From assembly GCA_019916065.1 (NCBI GenBank), contig CM034237.1, positions 23,581,752-23,645,751 of the forward strand: a DNA stretch of 64,000 nt, read 5' to 3'. Both the position numbers and the translations under genes were made by a program. Within the stretch, counting starts at the first letter, position 1. Every line of letters starts with the position of its first letter. This document shows, one piece after another, positions 23,001-35,930 of this stretch. Source of the stretch: Vitellaria paradoxa. Lineage: Eukaryota > Streptophyta > Magnoliopsida > Ericales > Sapotaceae. The notes below the pieces were generated by a model. It saw only the letters and a program-made list of their open reading frames with translations. It was not told where the DNA came from and made no database searches.

Positions 23001-25273
23001 TTGTGATGAGTATGGCATTTTGCATAAATTTTCTACTCCTAAGACACCTCAACAAAATGGGGTTGTTGAAAGAAAGAACAGAGTTCTCCAAGAAATGACT
23101 CGTGTAATGTTGCATGGTAAGAAAATATCTTTGAAGTTTTGGGTTGAGGCCTTAAACACTGCTTGTTACATTAGCAACAGAGTTTTTGTGAGACGAGGAA
23201 CTAAAGCAGCTTCTTATGAACTTTGGAATGGAAAGAAACCAAGTGTTAAATATTTTCACATCTTTGGGAGCAAATGTTACATTTATCATGATAGAGAGTC
23301 ATTGGGTAAATTTGATGCAAGATGTGATGAAGGGATTTTTCTTGGTTACTCCACAAACAGTAGAGCCTATAGAGTTTTTAACTTGAAACATTCAACTGTT
23401 ATGAAGTCAATTAATGTTGTTGTTGATGATGGTCCTATTAATTCTGCTTGTAGGTTAAATTCAAGTGAGGATGAATGAGAATTCACCATCTATCCACATG
23501 AAGAATCCTTGCTAGAAAACCGAGAAAATGAAAAAGAAGTTGAAGTTGAAGTTGAAGCAAGTGGAAATCTGCCAAGAGATGAGGAAAAGGAAAATGAGGA
23601 TGAGAATCAACACTTGACCCTTAATCCCTCATCAAGAGTGAAACTGAATCATCTATTAACACAAGTCATTGGTGAGGTAACAGCCCCTATGAAAACTAGG
23701 AGGCAAGTTCGAAATGAGGTAACTTACTTGTGTTATACATCATGTATTGAGCCTAAAAATGTTAAAGAGGCTCTTCTTGACTCTCATTGGATTAATGCCA
23801 TGCATGAAGAATTGAACAATTTTCTAGAAATAAAGTTTGGGAACTTGTGCCTAGACCTAGTGATGTTAATGTTATAGGGACCAAATGGATTTTCAAAAAC
23901 AAAACCGATGAATTTGGCATTATTGTAAGAAACAAAGCTAAACTAGTTGCACAAGGGTACACTCAAGTTGAAGGAGTAGATTTTGATGAGACTTTTACAC
24001 CCATGGCTAGACTAGAATCAATTCGGATTTTGTTGGCCATTTCTTGCTACTTAGGATTCAACCTTTTTCAAATGGATGTAAAAAGTGCATTTTTGAATGG
24101 TTTTATACAAGAAGAAGTTTTTGTTGAGCAACCAAAAGGCTTCATTGATCCTAAACATCCTAATCATGTGTTTCATTTAAATAAGGCATTGTATGGTTTA
24201 AAATAAGCTCCAAGAGCTTGGTATGAAAGACTTACCAAATTTTTGGTAGAGTCAAAGTTTTCAAGAGGAAGTGTAGACAAAACATTGTTCATCCATAGAA
24301 ATTCTAAGGAAATTACCATTGCACAAATCTATGTGGATGACATTGTTTTTGGCTCAACTTCAGAAAAACATGCCTTAAAGTTTGCTGAACTCATGAAAAG
24401 TCAATTTGAAATGAGCATGGTTGGTGAGCTGAATTTTTTCTTGGGGTTGCAAATTAAACAATTGAAAAATGGCATTTTCATATCTCAATCCAAGTATGCA
24501 AGAAATTTGGTTCAAAAGTTTGGACTTTCTACAACTAAGCATGCTAGGACTCCTATGGGCACAACTACCAAACTGAATAAGGATGAATCTGAGAAGTGTG
24601 TTGATCAAACTTTATACCGTAGCGTGATTGGTAGCCTACTGTACTTGACTACTAGTCGTCTAGACCTTGCATTTAGTGTAGGCATTTGTGCTACGTATCA
24701 ATCTTGTTCCAAATAATCTCATTTGACAGCTGTCAAACGCATCATTCGTTATGTAAATGGGACTCTAGATTATGGCATCTGGTTTTCTAATGGTTATTCT
24801 TAAAAAATCACCCGTTATTTAGATGCAAATTGGGTAGGGTGTTGTGATGATAGAAAAAGCACTTTAGGAGGCTGTTTTTACATTGGAGGGAACTTGGTGG
24901 CTTGGCATAGCAAGAAGCAGAACTCCATTTCACTTTCAACAGCCGAAGCTGAGTACATTCAACAGGGAGCTGTTGTGCTCAAGTTTTGTGGATGAAGCAA
25001 ATGCTTTTAGATTATGGAATCAATCAAGGTACTATGTCCTTGTTTTGTGATAACTTGAGTGCTATCAATATTTCCAAAAATCCCGTTCAACACTCTCGCA
25101 CAAAACACATTGACATAAGGCATCATTTCATAAAAGATCCTGTTGAGAGACAAGTGTTGAGTTTAGAACACATTTCCACTGACCAACAACTTGCTGATAT
25201 GTTTACAAAGTCATTGGAAGCTTCAAGATTTGAATATCTTCGTTCATCTCTTAGAGTGATACTTCTTGAATAG
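20018..25273 (+). pseudogene. Right-unit gag-pol polyprotein, near full length but broken
   Basis: Gag starts MDSQREGQSTVKPPF with FLDGTNYHYWKARM, the usual UBN2-type gag start. It has a frameshift near 20245, then is open from 20404 to a TGA at 21862. It includes one CCHC knuckle (CFECKEYGHFANEC) and a coiled-coil-rich stretch. After the TGA, which lies in a second knuckle, the same frame continues. Protease has WYLDSGCSKHMCG, the GAG-pre-integrase domain has LWHQRLGHVNYRDL, the integrase core has HVDLMGP and VDDFSRF, and GVVERKNR follows. A TGA at 23476 falls in the linker. The shared frameshift near 23816 precedes RT. TAA at 24204 and YVDD (24330-24341) follow, then a stop at 24714 and a frameshift near 24959 in RNase H. 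The total size fits a SIRE-type gag-pol. Confidence 0.88.
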
Positions 25274-25607
25274 TTTTATCTCAAGTCTGAGAATAAATGA
25301 TCTTACATTTATTGCTATGAATTTAAATTGAAAGTAAGATCATATTGTATTCCTTAAGCGTTTAAAATATTCAAAAGAATAAGAATTTGTTTGAACTTGA
25401 TATTTCCTTACACTTTCAATTTTTGGCCAGTTGTCTTGTTTTTGTAGATTTCTTTTTTAATCTCATGGTGTGTGGAGATTGTGTTGAAAATGTTGATTAT
25501 TGAAATCACATTTATGTTTTACTTTTAACTTGGCTGATGTCGAACACATGGTCAAATGAGATGGAAATTTTCTTGAATTCCTAGAATGATGTTTACTTTG
25601 GATTGAC
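25274..25607 (+). other. Right-unit region after pol, up to the small CACTA
   Basis: Collinear with 15222-15551 of the left unit; no gene. It ends in GATTGAC, whose GAC is the target duplication of the inserted CACTA. Confidence 0.7.
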
Positions 25608-25627
25608 CACTACTGGAAAGGAGGGTA

Positions 25628-26030
25628 TTAGCGACCGCTATAAGCGGTCGTTAAAAATGGAAAAGTGGTTGCTATAATTAATAGCGACGGCTTAGCGACC
25701 GCCTGAAGGAGGTCGCATTTGAGTCGTCGCTAAAAAGTATTAGCGACCGTCAAAGCAGTCGCTAAGTTTTTTGCGACGATAGCTACGACCGCTTGTGGAA
25801 AGACATCAGAGTATTAGCAACCGCCTTTAGCAGTCACTAATAGCTGGTAGCGATCGCTATTTATTTGGCACGAAAACTCCTTAAGATGGCGCTAAGTGGC
25901 GTGAACTTTTTGCGACCGCAATTAGCGGTCACTAATAGACTAGAGGCGGTCGCAATTACTTATCGGGAAAGCCATGGCCATTTGGCGCCAAGGAATTAGC
26001 AACCCCTTTGGTATATTAGCGACCACTTTA
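25628..26030. repeat. Subterminal palindromic repeats, left end of small CACTA
   Basis: More than ten copies of TTAGCGACCGC-like sequence in both orientations, often paired as GCGACCGC...GCGGTC(G/A)C hairpins. Subterminal repeats in CACTA elements are the binding sites of the TNPA-type protein. Confidence 0.85.
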
Positions 26031-28399
26031 ATACATAGTTTAATATTTTTTTTAAATAGAATCTTAATAATTTATTACAATAAAATGTCAATAATTTTTT
26101 TTACAAATCGAATTATTTAAATTATCTATTTAATAATTATTTATTATTTATTTATAATAATTATTTGTTTAATAGTTGCTAGTTATTTATAATAACTATT
26201 ATATTTTATTATTTATGTATAAATATTTATATTTAATTTAATTTAATTATATTTTATTAATTTGCACATGAAACTAAAGAATTTTTTCATAAAATCAATC
26301 AAAAAAACAAACATAGCTCCTAATTATGATCATATATACAAACACAATATCAAATTAGATTACAATTAAAAACAAAATTTATTATATGTAAATGTTCAAA
26401 ATACAAAAACTAAAATATATATAAATGTACTGATCAAAATATATACAAATAGATCCTAATCATCCTAATCCAGTCCAAGAGGGCCATCCCCCATCGTCTG
26501 GGTCCTACAATGGAATTAATTTCGGTAACGTAATAACATTAATTAATTTCCTTAACGTAATGTTAATTAATTTTAATATCATAATATAATTAATTTATTT
26601 TAAAAATTTATAATATAATTTAATTTCATTAAGGTCACGTTAATTAATATTTTTCATGATTGTTTTAATAAATGATAATAATATATAAAAATTATTTAAT
26701 AAATTATATTATCTTATTAGAACTTAATTTTAATTTTTATTTTTAATGAAGCTATAATTTTTAATTTAATATTAATATTTACTTAATTTTCATATTTTTA
26801 ATATTATTGTCTAACATTATAAATATCATCATATAATTTAATTTCCTTAAGGTAAGTTAATCAATATTGTTCATATTTAAAATTAATTTCTTAACTGTTT
26901 AATCATTACTTCAAAAGCAAAGCATATTAAATATTACTTTTCATTTTTTTATATTTTTAAATTAAAAAAATTAAGCACTCACTCTTTTATTATTTTTGAT
27001 AATTATTTCATTCAATGATAATAATATATATAATTTATTAAATAAAATTATTTAATAAATTATATTTTCTTACAAAGAGCTATTTTCAATTCACATTTTT
27101 AAATTTAAAAAAAATAAGCATTCACTCTGTTATAATTTCAAAAAATTATATTTACATCAATATATTTTTACTTTTTTTAATATTGATTTTTAATACTTAA
27201 TTTTATTATTTTTAATACCTACTTTAAATATTTAAATTTATAAATAATTTTAAGCTTAATTTAATAAAACATTCGCTCCGTTCAACAAAATTACATTTCT
27301 CTTTTTAAAACTATGTTTATAATTATTTTAACCAATATTTTGTCGCCTTTCGCTCATACTTAATTAAATTTATTTTTATAGTTAGTTTAACAAATGATAA
27401 TAAAAGATATAAATTGACAAAAAATTTAAATCTTTATTTAGTCTAATTAATTTTTTTTAAATTTAAATCTTTATTTAGTCTCCTAAAGTTATATGACATC
27501 TCCTAAAGTTTCCTTGAATTCAAAACTTTTCAAAAACAATAGTTATTTATCACTTTTTAAGTTTTTCAAAATTCAAACTATATTAAAAAAAAATTAAAAA
27601 TTAAAAAAATAAGGTATATGTGGTAATTCTAAAAAACCCCATTAAAGTAATATTTTAATTTAAATTTATTTCAAATTTTTCTCCCCAAAAATTTTTCCCA
27701 TTCACTAAATTTTTCTTCTAAAATCTCTTTTTTTTTTTTTCTCTTCCAACATACCAATTTTTATAGAATAAATTTAAAAAATAGAAAAATTAAAAAATAA
27801 AAAAAAACAGCAAATAAAAAACAGAAAAAAATAGCAAATTAAAAAAACAGCAATATACATAAAAAAAAAAATTTGACAGCATCACTGCAACAATATTACA
27901 ATCCACAACCAACAATTCAAAAAAAAAAATACCAATCAAAAGCATATATATGAAATAAACAAATTAATGAGTAACTAAAATAAAAAAAAAAAAAAACAAA
28001 CAATAATATATACATGCATGCATGGATAATCATCAAACCCCAACCACAAAAACAAAAAAAAAAATATTTACATTTATCCAATAATAAACATGAAAAATAC
28101 AGAAAATAAAAAAAATTCAAACTTAAAAAAAGAAAAAAAAAACCCAAACCTGGTGTGGTGGTGGTCAACCTCCAAAAAAACTCTAATACAAAAAAAAAAA
28201 AAATTAGTGTTTAAGAAAGAGCAAGAGAGGGAGAATAAGAGAGAGAGAGAAAGACAGAGCAAGAGAGAGAGAGCATTACTGAGGGTTCCGGCGACAGCGG
28301 CAAGGGGGTTCCGGCGACGGCAACGGGGAGGAGAGAGAGGCAGGGGGAGAGAGGAGAGAGCGCGAGGGAGGGAGAGGAAATAGAGAGGGGCGTTCTGCC

Positions 28400-28570
28400 C
28401 GATATAATTAGCGTATTAGCGGTCGCTAGAAGTGTGTAGCGATCGCCCGAATTTTCTCGTCGTTGATACTTTACCGCACGGGATTAGCGACGGCAATTAT
28501 AGCGACCACCTAAAGCGGTCGCTAATACTCTTATAGCGACCGCTTACAGCGATCGCCCGAGTTTTCCACT
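28400..28570. repeat. Subterminal palindromic repeats, right end of small CACTA
   Basis: Same motif family as at the left end, for example TATTAGCGGTCGCTAGAAG and TTATAGCGACCGCTTACAGC. Confidence 0.85.
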
Positions 28571-28599
28571 CGCCGATTGACCAATCTCTAGTAGTGGAC

Positions 28600-30203
28600 C
28601 CATAGTTGATTAACCCACAATTCTCTCTATTCCAAGTTACAAAGGTTGGGAATATTAAAGTTGTTGAGTATCCCAATTAAAGTGATGAAAAGGGTTACCA
28701 CTTTGTTCTCTAACGTTCTTCAAGAAGAATGTTGAAGGTGGAAAATAAAAAAAAAAAGAAAAAAAAATGAGAAAAGTTTGTGAAAACCTTCATCACATTG
28801 CACTTATTGAATTAAATTTTGTTTTGGAGAGATAAGGATGTTTGAATTTAAATTGCAATATCAAATTTCATCTCTCACAATTTGAGAAAGCTGTTGTGTT
28901 ACTATTGTTGGGCAATTGATTGGTTTGACTTCCAAATAGACATCTTCTAGAGAATTTGAATGTGGTTCTACAGCTAGTATCATGTCTCAAGATGTCGATC
29001 TAGTTAATTGAAAAACATTTGTGTGGAATTAAAGTCTTATTTGAAATACTTCTCTGCCCATTATTTGTATTTTTGAAAGATTTTTACAAGGATTTGGACA
29101 TTGAGTTAATTTTTTATTGTGTAAGTCAATATCTTATTTTTATGAATTCTGAAAATTTAGTATTTTGACTCTTAATTGAAACTGCGTGTTCAAACAATTG
29201 ATTTTATTCATAGCTCTAATTGTTTGTATCAATCCTTCTATGTTGAGATAAATCTATATAAAAAAGTATATTCATTAATAGTGGTTTTTGTTGACGGGGT
29301 TTTAGCATAAATTTGCTACTTCATGAAATCTAGTTCTGTGCAAGGCTTCTAGGAAGTTTATGTGATCCTTGCGGGCACGAAATGCTCCTGAGGGAGATGT
29401 TTGGTTTGAAAAAAATTTTTCTTGATGGGCTCTGTGAAAAAAGATACCTTGTCCTTATTTGTCTTTTAATTAATTCAGTTTGGTAGGTCAATTTTGTCCT
29501 TTTTATCTCTTTGTATGTCCCACTAATTTCTTTTTGCTACAGAGTGAGGAGTGGAATGACTAACTTGGAAAATTTTCTGAATTGCTGAGTGCACCGTACA
29601 GATTCGATACAGAAGAGGGTTGATGTACTGATGTCATTTCCACATGTTGATATTTAATTGGCTTGAGTCTTTTTCCAATTGATTTGTTTCTGCCTATTTG
29701 GATGTGGGTCATACCTGTGTGTATGTTAATTAACTGACACGTGTCCACTTTTGTCCTTTCTTTCTTTACTTTTTTGGTGGTTTCATATTTTGGGTGCTTA
29801 TCTCAAACACAGGTTTCAAAATTTCAACCGAAGCATTAAATTTCTTTTCACCTTTCCCACCAACGGCTGTCATCTCTCTCTCTAACTGATCACATCTTTT
29901 CACTCATACAAACCTCTTCATCTTCTTTGCAGCACCATAAAACCCTAATCCTCTGGAAATTTTCTTCATGCCTCAATCTCAAAAATCCCTTCTTGAAGGA
30001 CTCCTTGAAATCATTTTTGACTCTTTATCTCCATTCTTTCTGGGCGCGTGTGTCCTTGGATTATGTATATGCCTATATCAGATTACATCCATAACCTCTC
30101 TCCTGCCTCATCAGAAACCCTTGCCCTTTGGACTTCATCTCTTCATTCTTCTCCATTTCACATACCTTCATCCACACTTAGAACCCTGTTCCAGTCAACA
30201 ACA
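28600..30203 (+). other. Right-unit region between the small CACTA and the 3' ORF
   Basis: Collinear with 15554-17116 of the left unit apart from small indels, including about 24 bp extra near 29337-29363. No independent gene; the overlapping hydrophobic frame before the 3' ORF is conserved (29968 onward). Confidence 0.65.
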
Positions 30204-31069
30204 ATGGCAAAGATTAGACTACCTAAGGGCTACCGTCGATCGGGACCAAAATCGACCAAAATCCCTCTTAAATTAGCCATGCAAAAGAAGAAGGGTTCTT
30301 CCACTCGTGGTGGGTCTTCGGACACTCCCAGAACCAAGGTAGCATTCGTCAATGAAGGACCATCATCGAAGCCCTCCTCTGCATCTCCGATAAGGTGTGA
30401 CTCTGACTCTTCATCTTCCGAGTCTGAAACCTTTATTTCTGTTGGCCAGAGCCTATTTGAGTCAGTTTTCTCTCATCGACCGGTTCTCCTTGAACGGCCG
30501 GTTGATTTCTCCTAACTTACTCGGGATTTTGTCTTCATCAAAGAGATCTTTTATAACCAGGGCTGGGTAGGAGTCTGTACTAAGTAAGGGCATGCATCAG
30601 AAAACATTGTGCATGAGTTCTACACTAACAAGCATAATTTTTCACATGGTTTTGAGTCCTTTGACACCAAAGTCAGAGGGGTGTCTTTCACTTTCACTGT
30701 AGACTCTCTTGCCACATACTTTCACATTCCCCGTGTTTCTGATGCATAATATCCAAACCTAGATTGGATGTCTCTTCCCCCTTCATCTGAAATGGCTAAC
30801 CCAATGAGAGATGCACCACAACCTTGGTTCGCCGGCATGAGTTTCAAACACAGTGAGTTTACTGTTCCATTTAGAATTTTGAATCTGATTGTTGATTCTG
30901 TCATCTCTCCTGCACATCACTTTCTGACATTTCTAAGGAAAGGGTCAAATTCCTCTACTGTCTCACCTATGACGTTCCTATAGATCTTCCCTCTATTTTG
31001 TTCCAAAACTTCTGTAATGCCTTCAAGGAGAAGGGTCACTACTAGAGATTGAGTGAAAGGCGAGTGGAA

Positions 31070-31260
31070 ACCTCGGGCGACCACTTTAAGCGGTCGCTAG
31101 AAGAGTATTAGCGACCGCTTAAGGTGATCGCTTAAACTGCTGTCGCTAATCCCGTGCGGCAAGGTATCGACGACGAAAAAATTCGCGCGACCGCTTTAAG
31201 CGGTCGCTAATACTCTTCTAGCGACCATATTAGCGACCGCTTAAAGCGATCGCTAATTCT
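31070..31260. repeat. Subterminal repeats, left end of large CACTA
   Basis: Multiple palindromic units such as TTAAGCGGTCGC and TTAGCGACCGCTTAA, in both orientations, next to the terminus. Confidence 0.88.
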
Positions 31261-31445
31261 CTAATTATATTGGACAGAACGCCTTCCTCTTTTTCCTCTC
31301 CTTCCCTCCCTCTTTTTCCTCTCCCTCCCCCGCGCTCTCTCTTCTCTCCCCCCTCTGCCGTGCCAGAGGTGCCCCGCCGCTGCCGTCGCTGCCGTCGCCG
31401 GAGGTTTACTTCTTTCTCTCTCTTGCTCTCTCTCTCTCTCTAATA
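31261..31445 (+). other. Pyrimidine-rich block after the left terminus
   Basis: CT-rich sequence with short GC-rich parts (CCGTCGCCGG), conserved in reverse complement in the small CACTA (about 28210-28390). It could belong to the promoter or transcript leader of the element; that role is inferred from position only. Confidence 0.5.
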
Positions 31446-34400
31446 AACATGCACTAATATTTTTTTTGGTTTATTATAGTTTTTTTGGAGGTTAAGTCAA
31501 CACTACACCAGGTTTGGATTTTTTTTTTTTTTAGTTTGAAATTTTTTTTCTATTCTCTGTATTTTTCATGTTTATTGTTGGATAAATGTAAATAAATTTT
31601 TTTTGTTTTTGTGGTTGGGGGTTTGATGATTATCTATACATGTATGTATGTATTATTGTTTGTTTAATTTTTTTTTTATTTTAGTTACTCGTTAACTTGT
31701 TTATTTCATGTGTATACTGTGTAATATTTTTTTTTTATGTATGTTGCTGTTGTTTTTAATTTTTTTTAATTTGTTGTTTTTTTTTGTTTGCTATTTTTTT
31801 CTGTATTTTTTATTTGCTGTTTTTTTTAATATTCTGTTTTTTAATTTTATTTTATAAAACTTGGTATGTTGGAAGAAAAAAAAAAAGAGATTTTAGAAGA
31901 AAAATTTAGTGAGTGGGAAAAATTGTTGTGTTTTGTGCGGTGAGTAAAAAATTTATATTTTATTATCTTGTAATTTGTATTTGTAGAAATTTATAAAATT
32001 TTGTATTATTTTACTGTACTCCAAAAGTTGCCAGTATAGACGATAAATTTAAAGGATTTGGAGGAGTTATGTAAATTTCATGATTTGCAAGTTATACCGT
32101 TAAATTAAAATTTAATGATTTAAATTAATTAAAATTTTTTAATTAAATAATATAACTGTATCTGTAATATTGAATTAAAATTCAATAATTTTAAAATTCT
32201 GAGGATACTCTGAAATTCTCAGAATTTCAAAATTCTGAAGATAGAATTAGAACGTTAGAATAAAATGAAAAAAAAAATACTTACTTAATTTTTTATTTAA
32301 TTATTAAGATTAAAATTATAAAAATATAATGAATATTTAAATTCTTATAATTTAATTACCTATTTTTAATATGATAGGTAAAATATATTATAAAATAATA
32401 ACTTAGAAGAAATATAATAATGTGACCACTTGACATGAAAAACAAAGAAATTAACATCTTGTGATACTTGAAAAATTATGCATGTGACCTTTTGTCACAT
32501 CAATCCTCATAAATGAAGTCAAATTTTTGGCCTGGGAGCTATTTTTTTGGGGCGTTAAACTTGGGCTTAAAAAATTATATTTAATGAATAAAAATAAAAT
32601 AATATATATACAAATAGTATAATCAATTGAATTTTAAATTTTAGATTATATAGGAGTATTTAGTTTATTAAAAATATTAAAAATTTTTATTAACTATTTT
32701 TAATATCTTTCAATTAAATTTTGTCACGTGTTACTTTTTCACTAATTTATTTTTTTAACCATTTAAACACTATCATATAACAACTAAGAGAAAATAAAAT
32801 TTTAAGGAGATTTTTTTGGTAATTGACTAAATTCTAAAGAGATTGATTTATAACTTAAATTTTTTTAATTCAAAATTTATATATACCAATATTAGTTTTT
32901 TTTTTCTAATAAGACTAATTATTTTTAAAAATTTTTGAGGAATCAAATTATAATATAAATTTTTTTAATCAAAAATTTACATACATAAATATCATTTTTT
33001 TTTAAATCAGAGATGTCACCCGGGCCCACCACAGCCTTGTCCACGTCAACCCTTGGGATGGTTTTACAAGTTAGGAAAATCAAATATTAGTCAATTTTTT
33101 TTATTATTACTTTTTGTCTATACAATATTTTTTTATTAATTTTGTTTATTTAATAATTTTAAAGCATAGTAGTCACGTTTAAAAATTTATAAACAAATAC
33201 TTCAAATAAAAAAATCACCCACAGATGAACCCAAAAAAAAAAAATTGACTTTTTTATTTCTCTTTTTACAGTGGGTAAGTTCTCTTATTTTCAATTATTT
33301 GTTTATAAATATCACAGGATGAGGATAAAACACTATTAAATTTGTAATATATGTAAAACTTCATAATCTAACTTTTGCTGGGAGGACTCATGCCTCTTCC
33401 GCTTTCAACTGGTAGTTCGACTGGTATCTTATACTTCATTAATTTTACTATATTATTTATTTTTAAATTAAATAAATTATAACATTTATCAAAAATAATT
33501 TTAGTTTAATAAAATCTTTGAATAAAATAATTCATTTTTAATGTGATGCAACAAAAATAGATTAAGTATTGAAATTAACAAAATATTTATAATAGAAAAG
33601 AAAAACGAGAGTGAAAACAAATTTTTTTTGTTTAAGTTTTTTCTGTAAACAAAAAAAAAATAAAAATAGATATATCGAACACATTTTTGTTATCTATTTT
33701 CAAAAATCTATAAATATAAATGGGGAAACGACAAATACAAACGCTACCAATAGGAAACTTTTATTATGGTTTAATTATTATTATTAGGTGTCTGGCAGGA
33801 CGAACCTATTCATGAAACGAGAGAAGATTTTTTCTCCACTCATCAAATTAAAAAGTCATAAAAATAAAAGTAAAACGAAGAATGTTAATTTTGAAATAAT
33901 AAATGGAAAGTGAATGTAATTACGGCAATTGATATATTTTGTATTAATTGTTCTTCACTACGAAATTAACTTTGTAATTTTGTAAAAATAAAAAATGACA
34001 AAGGGTAGAGAGAGTTTTTGAAGCAGTGCTAACATCTTCACCTAATATGGTAATTTTTATAAATAAATTGATTAACTTACCTTACGGAAATTAAATTATA
34101 TTATAATATTTATAATGTTAGACAATAATACTAAAAATATGAGAATTAATATATAGTTTAATGTAAAAATAATATATAGTTTGAAAAAAGTATAAAAAGT
34201 TAGTAAAAGTTGATAGATTTTTTAATAAATTAAATACAATAAAGTTTGTAAACTTTTAAACATATTACTTATTTTCATAAAAAGAATACATTTAAATAAG
34301 AATGGATGCATAAGACAAAAAAAAAATTAATAATAATTTTCACATGTATGTAAGTTCTCTTATTTTATAACATTTTCATGAATGTAAATAGCATACTTAA

Positions 34401-34898
34401 AAATTATTAAAAAAAATATTATGAAAATTATTAAATAAAAAGTATCATAAATAGGAAACAATAATACTAAAAAATATTAATATCGTAATATTTATTGTTA
34501 ATTTATATATTTTGAATTAAACAATAATACTAAAAATAGTAAGATTAGGTAAATAATAATATTAAATTACAATTTTTAGGTTCATTAAATAATTATATTA
34601 GTTAAGATATTAAATAACGAATTAGAATATTGATAATATAATTAATTTAGGTTAAATTAGATTGTTTCAATTAATATTGTAATGGCTGGTTACTCAAATG
34701 ATTGAAAATACTTTTATTATTTGAAATCATAGTTTGATTTATGTTATAATGAGTAAATATTGAATTGTTCGTAATATCTATTGTTAATTTATTTAATTTG
34801 TATCGTATTATTTTATTTGTTGTATATTTGATCTTCGGATAATTTATTGAAGTGTTATTTTTTTGAATAACAATAATTAACTCTAATTAACTCTAATT
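31446..34898. other. AT-rich left interior of the large CACTA
   Basis: About 3.4 kb without recognisable coding sequence. Long T-rich and A-rich runs; 33490-33600 is similar to 57000-57120 elsewhere in the window, so at least part may be a foreign AT-rich repeat. A leader intron of the transposase transcript could lie here but no junction can be fixed. Confidence 0.5.
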
Positions 34899-35353
34899 AC
34901 AAGAAAACCCCTAATCTTGCTTGGGCCCAATCCAACATTTTTCTTGGGCCTTCTGGGGCCCAGTCCAATCCAATACGAATACGATAAGAAAATTAGGTCA
35001 AACAATAATATCATAATATTGTTTCTAAGTAATTTACCGAATAATATAGTAATTAATTACACAAGCAGCAGTAGTTAATTAATAAGAGTTAATTAGTTCA
35101 ATTAGTAACTACAAGAAATCCCCTAAACTTGCCTGGGCCCAATCCAACATCTTGCTTGGGTCCAGTCTAATCCAATACGAATACGATAAGAAAATTAGGT
35201 CAAATAATAATATTATAATATTGTTTCTAGGTAGTTTACCGAATAATATAGTAATTAATTACATAAGCAGCAGTAGTTAATTAATAAGATTTAATTAGTT
35301 CAATTAGTAACTACAAGAAAACCCCTAATCTTGTCTAGGCCCAATCCAACATC
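34899..35353. repeat. Tandem ~205 bp repeat with GGGCC motifs
   Basis: ACAAGAAA(A/T)CCC starts at 34899, 35111 and 35313 (two units and a partial third). Each unit start carries GGGCCCAATCCAAC or a variant, then GAATACGATAAGAAAATTAG. TGGGCC is the core of plant site II/TCP-type promoter elements. The array ends about 580 bp before the transposase ATG. Confidence 0.85.
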
Positions 35354-35930
35354 TAAATACTTTATTCTAAGTTAGAAAACAAATAGACATTGAGAATTAC
35401 TTTATTTTATTCATTTGCATATATTAGTGAAACTTAGACCCGTTTAAGAATCTCGTACGCCACCTGTTTGGTCATCCTTAGGTAACGGATTAGGTCTTTG
35501 ACCAGGTTCGTTGTCCTTTCGATGAACGTGCGGGGATTGACGTACGTGATTCTTGAATTGTCCAGTATGGACAGTTTGGGAATGCAATTATCCATCCTGT
35601 CTTCAACAACTCATGTACTGTCCTATGTTAGATGAAGCTTCGGTTGACGTCCTGTTGTTCTCCAGGTGCGTACACAGGGTACGACTAATGTCGTCTGTGT
35701 ATCGTGTACTTGGAGAACCACGCGGACATGCTGCCGAAATTTTATCTAATTAGGGGACAAAGGCATTGAGTTGTTGAGTGCAAGTTGGATCGTGTATTCC
35801 CGAATGGGATAGGACCAACCACCCTGTAATGAGGAGGTAAAGTTTAAGACTAGGTGTTTTGCATATGGCACTACATTTTATAGTAATGACATTTTTTTCC
35901 TCTTGGGACTCCACAGACACTCTAAGCGAG
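35354..35930 (+). promoter_or_regulatory. Upstream region of the CACTA transposase gene
   Basis: Higher GC than its left neighbour. A CCACAG acceptor-like sequence occurs 15-20 bp before the ATG at 35931, so a leader intron is plausible. No TATA box can be assigned with confidence. Confidence 0.35.

Larger units (their letters stand above)
25608..28596 (-). mobile_element. Non-autonomous CACTA element (2989 bp, deletion derivative)
   Basis: Begins CACTACTGGAAAG and ends CTCTAGTAGTG; GAC at 25605-25607 and 28597-28599 is the 3 bp target duplication, and the left SIRE-like unit shows the empty site (GATTGACCCATAG). Both ends are packed with GCGACCGC/GCGGTCGC motifs. The left end matches the right end of the 11 kb CACTA in reverse complement and the right end matches its left end, so it is the same family inserted in the opposite orientation. 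It keeps a remnant of the last exon of the TNPA-like gene (26465-26503, minus strand) and lacks the rest of both genes. The interior is AT-rich with no usable ORF. Confidence 0.92.

Noticed and set aside
27917..28383. Open frames on both strands of the small CACTA (Phe/Tyr-rich and Lys/Glu/Arg-rich)
   Set aside because: They are translations of poly-A/T and GA-rich low-complexity sequence.
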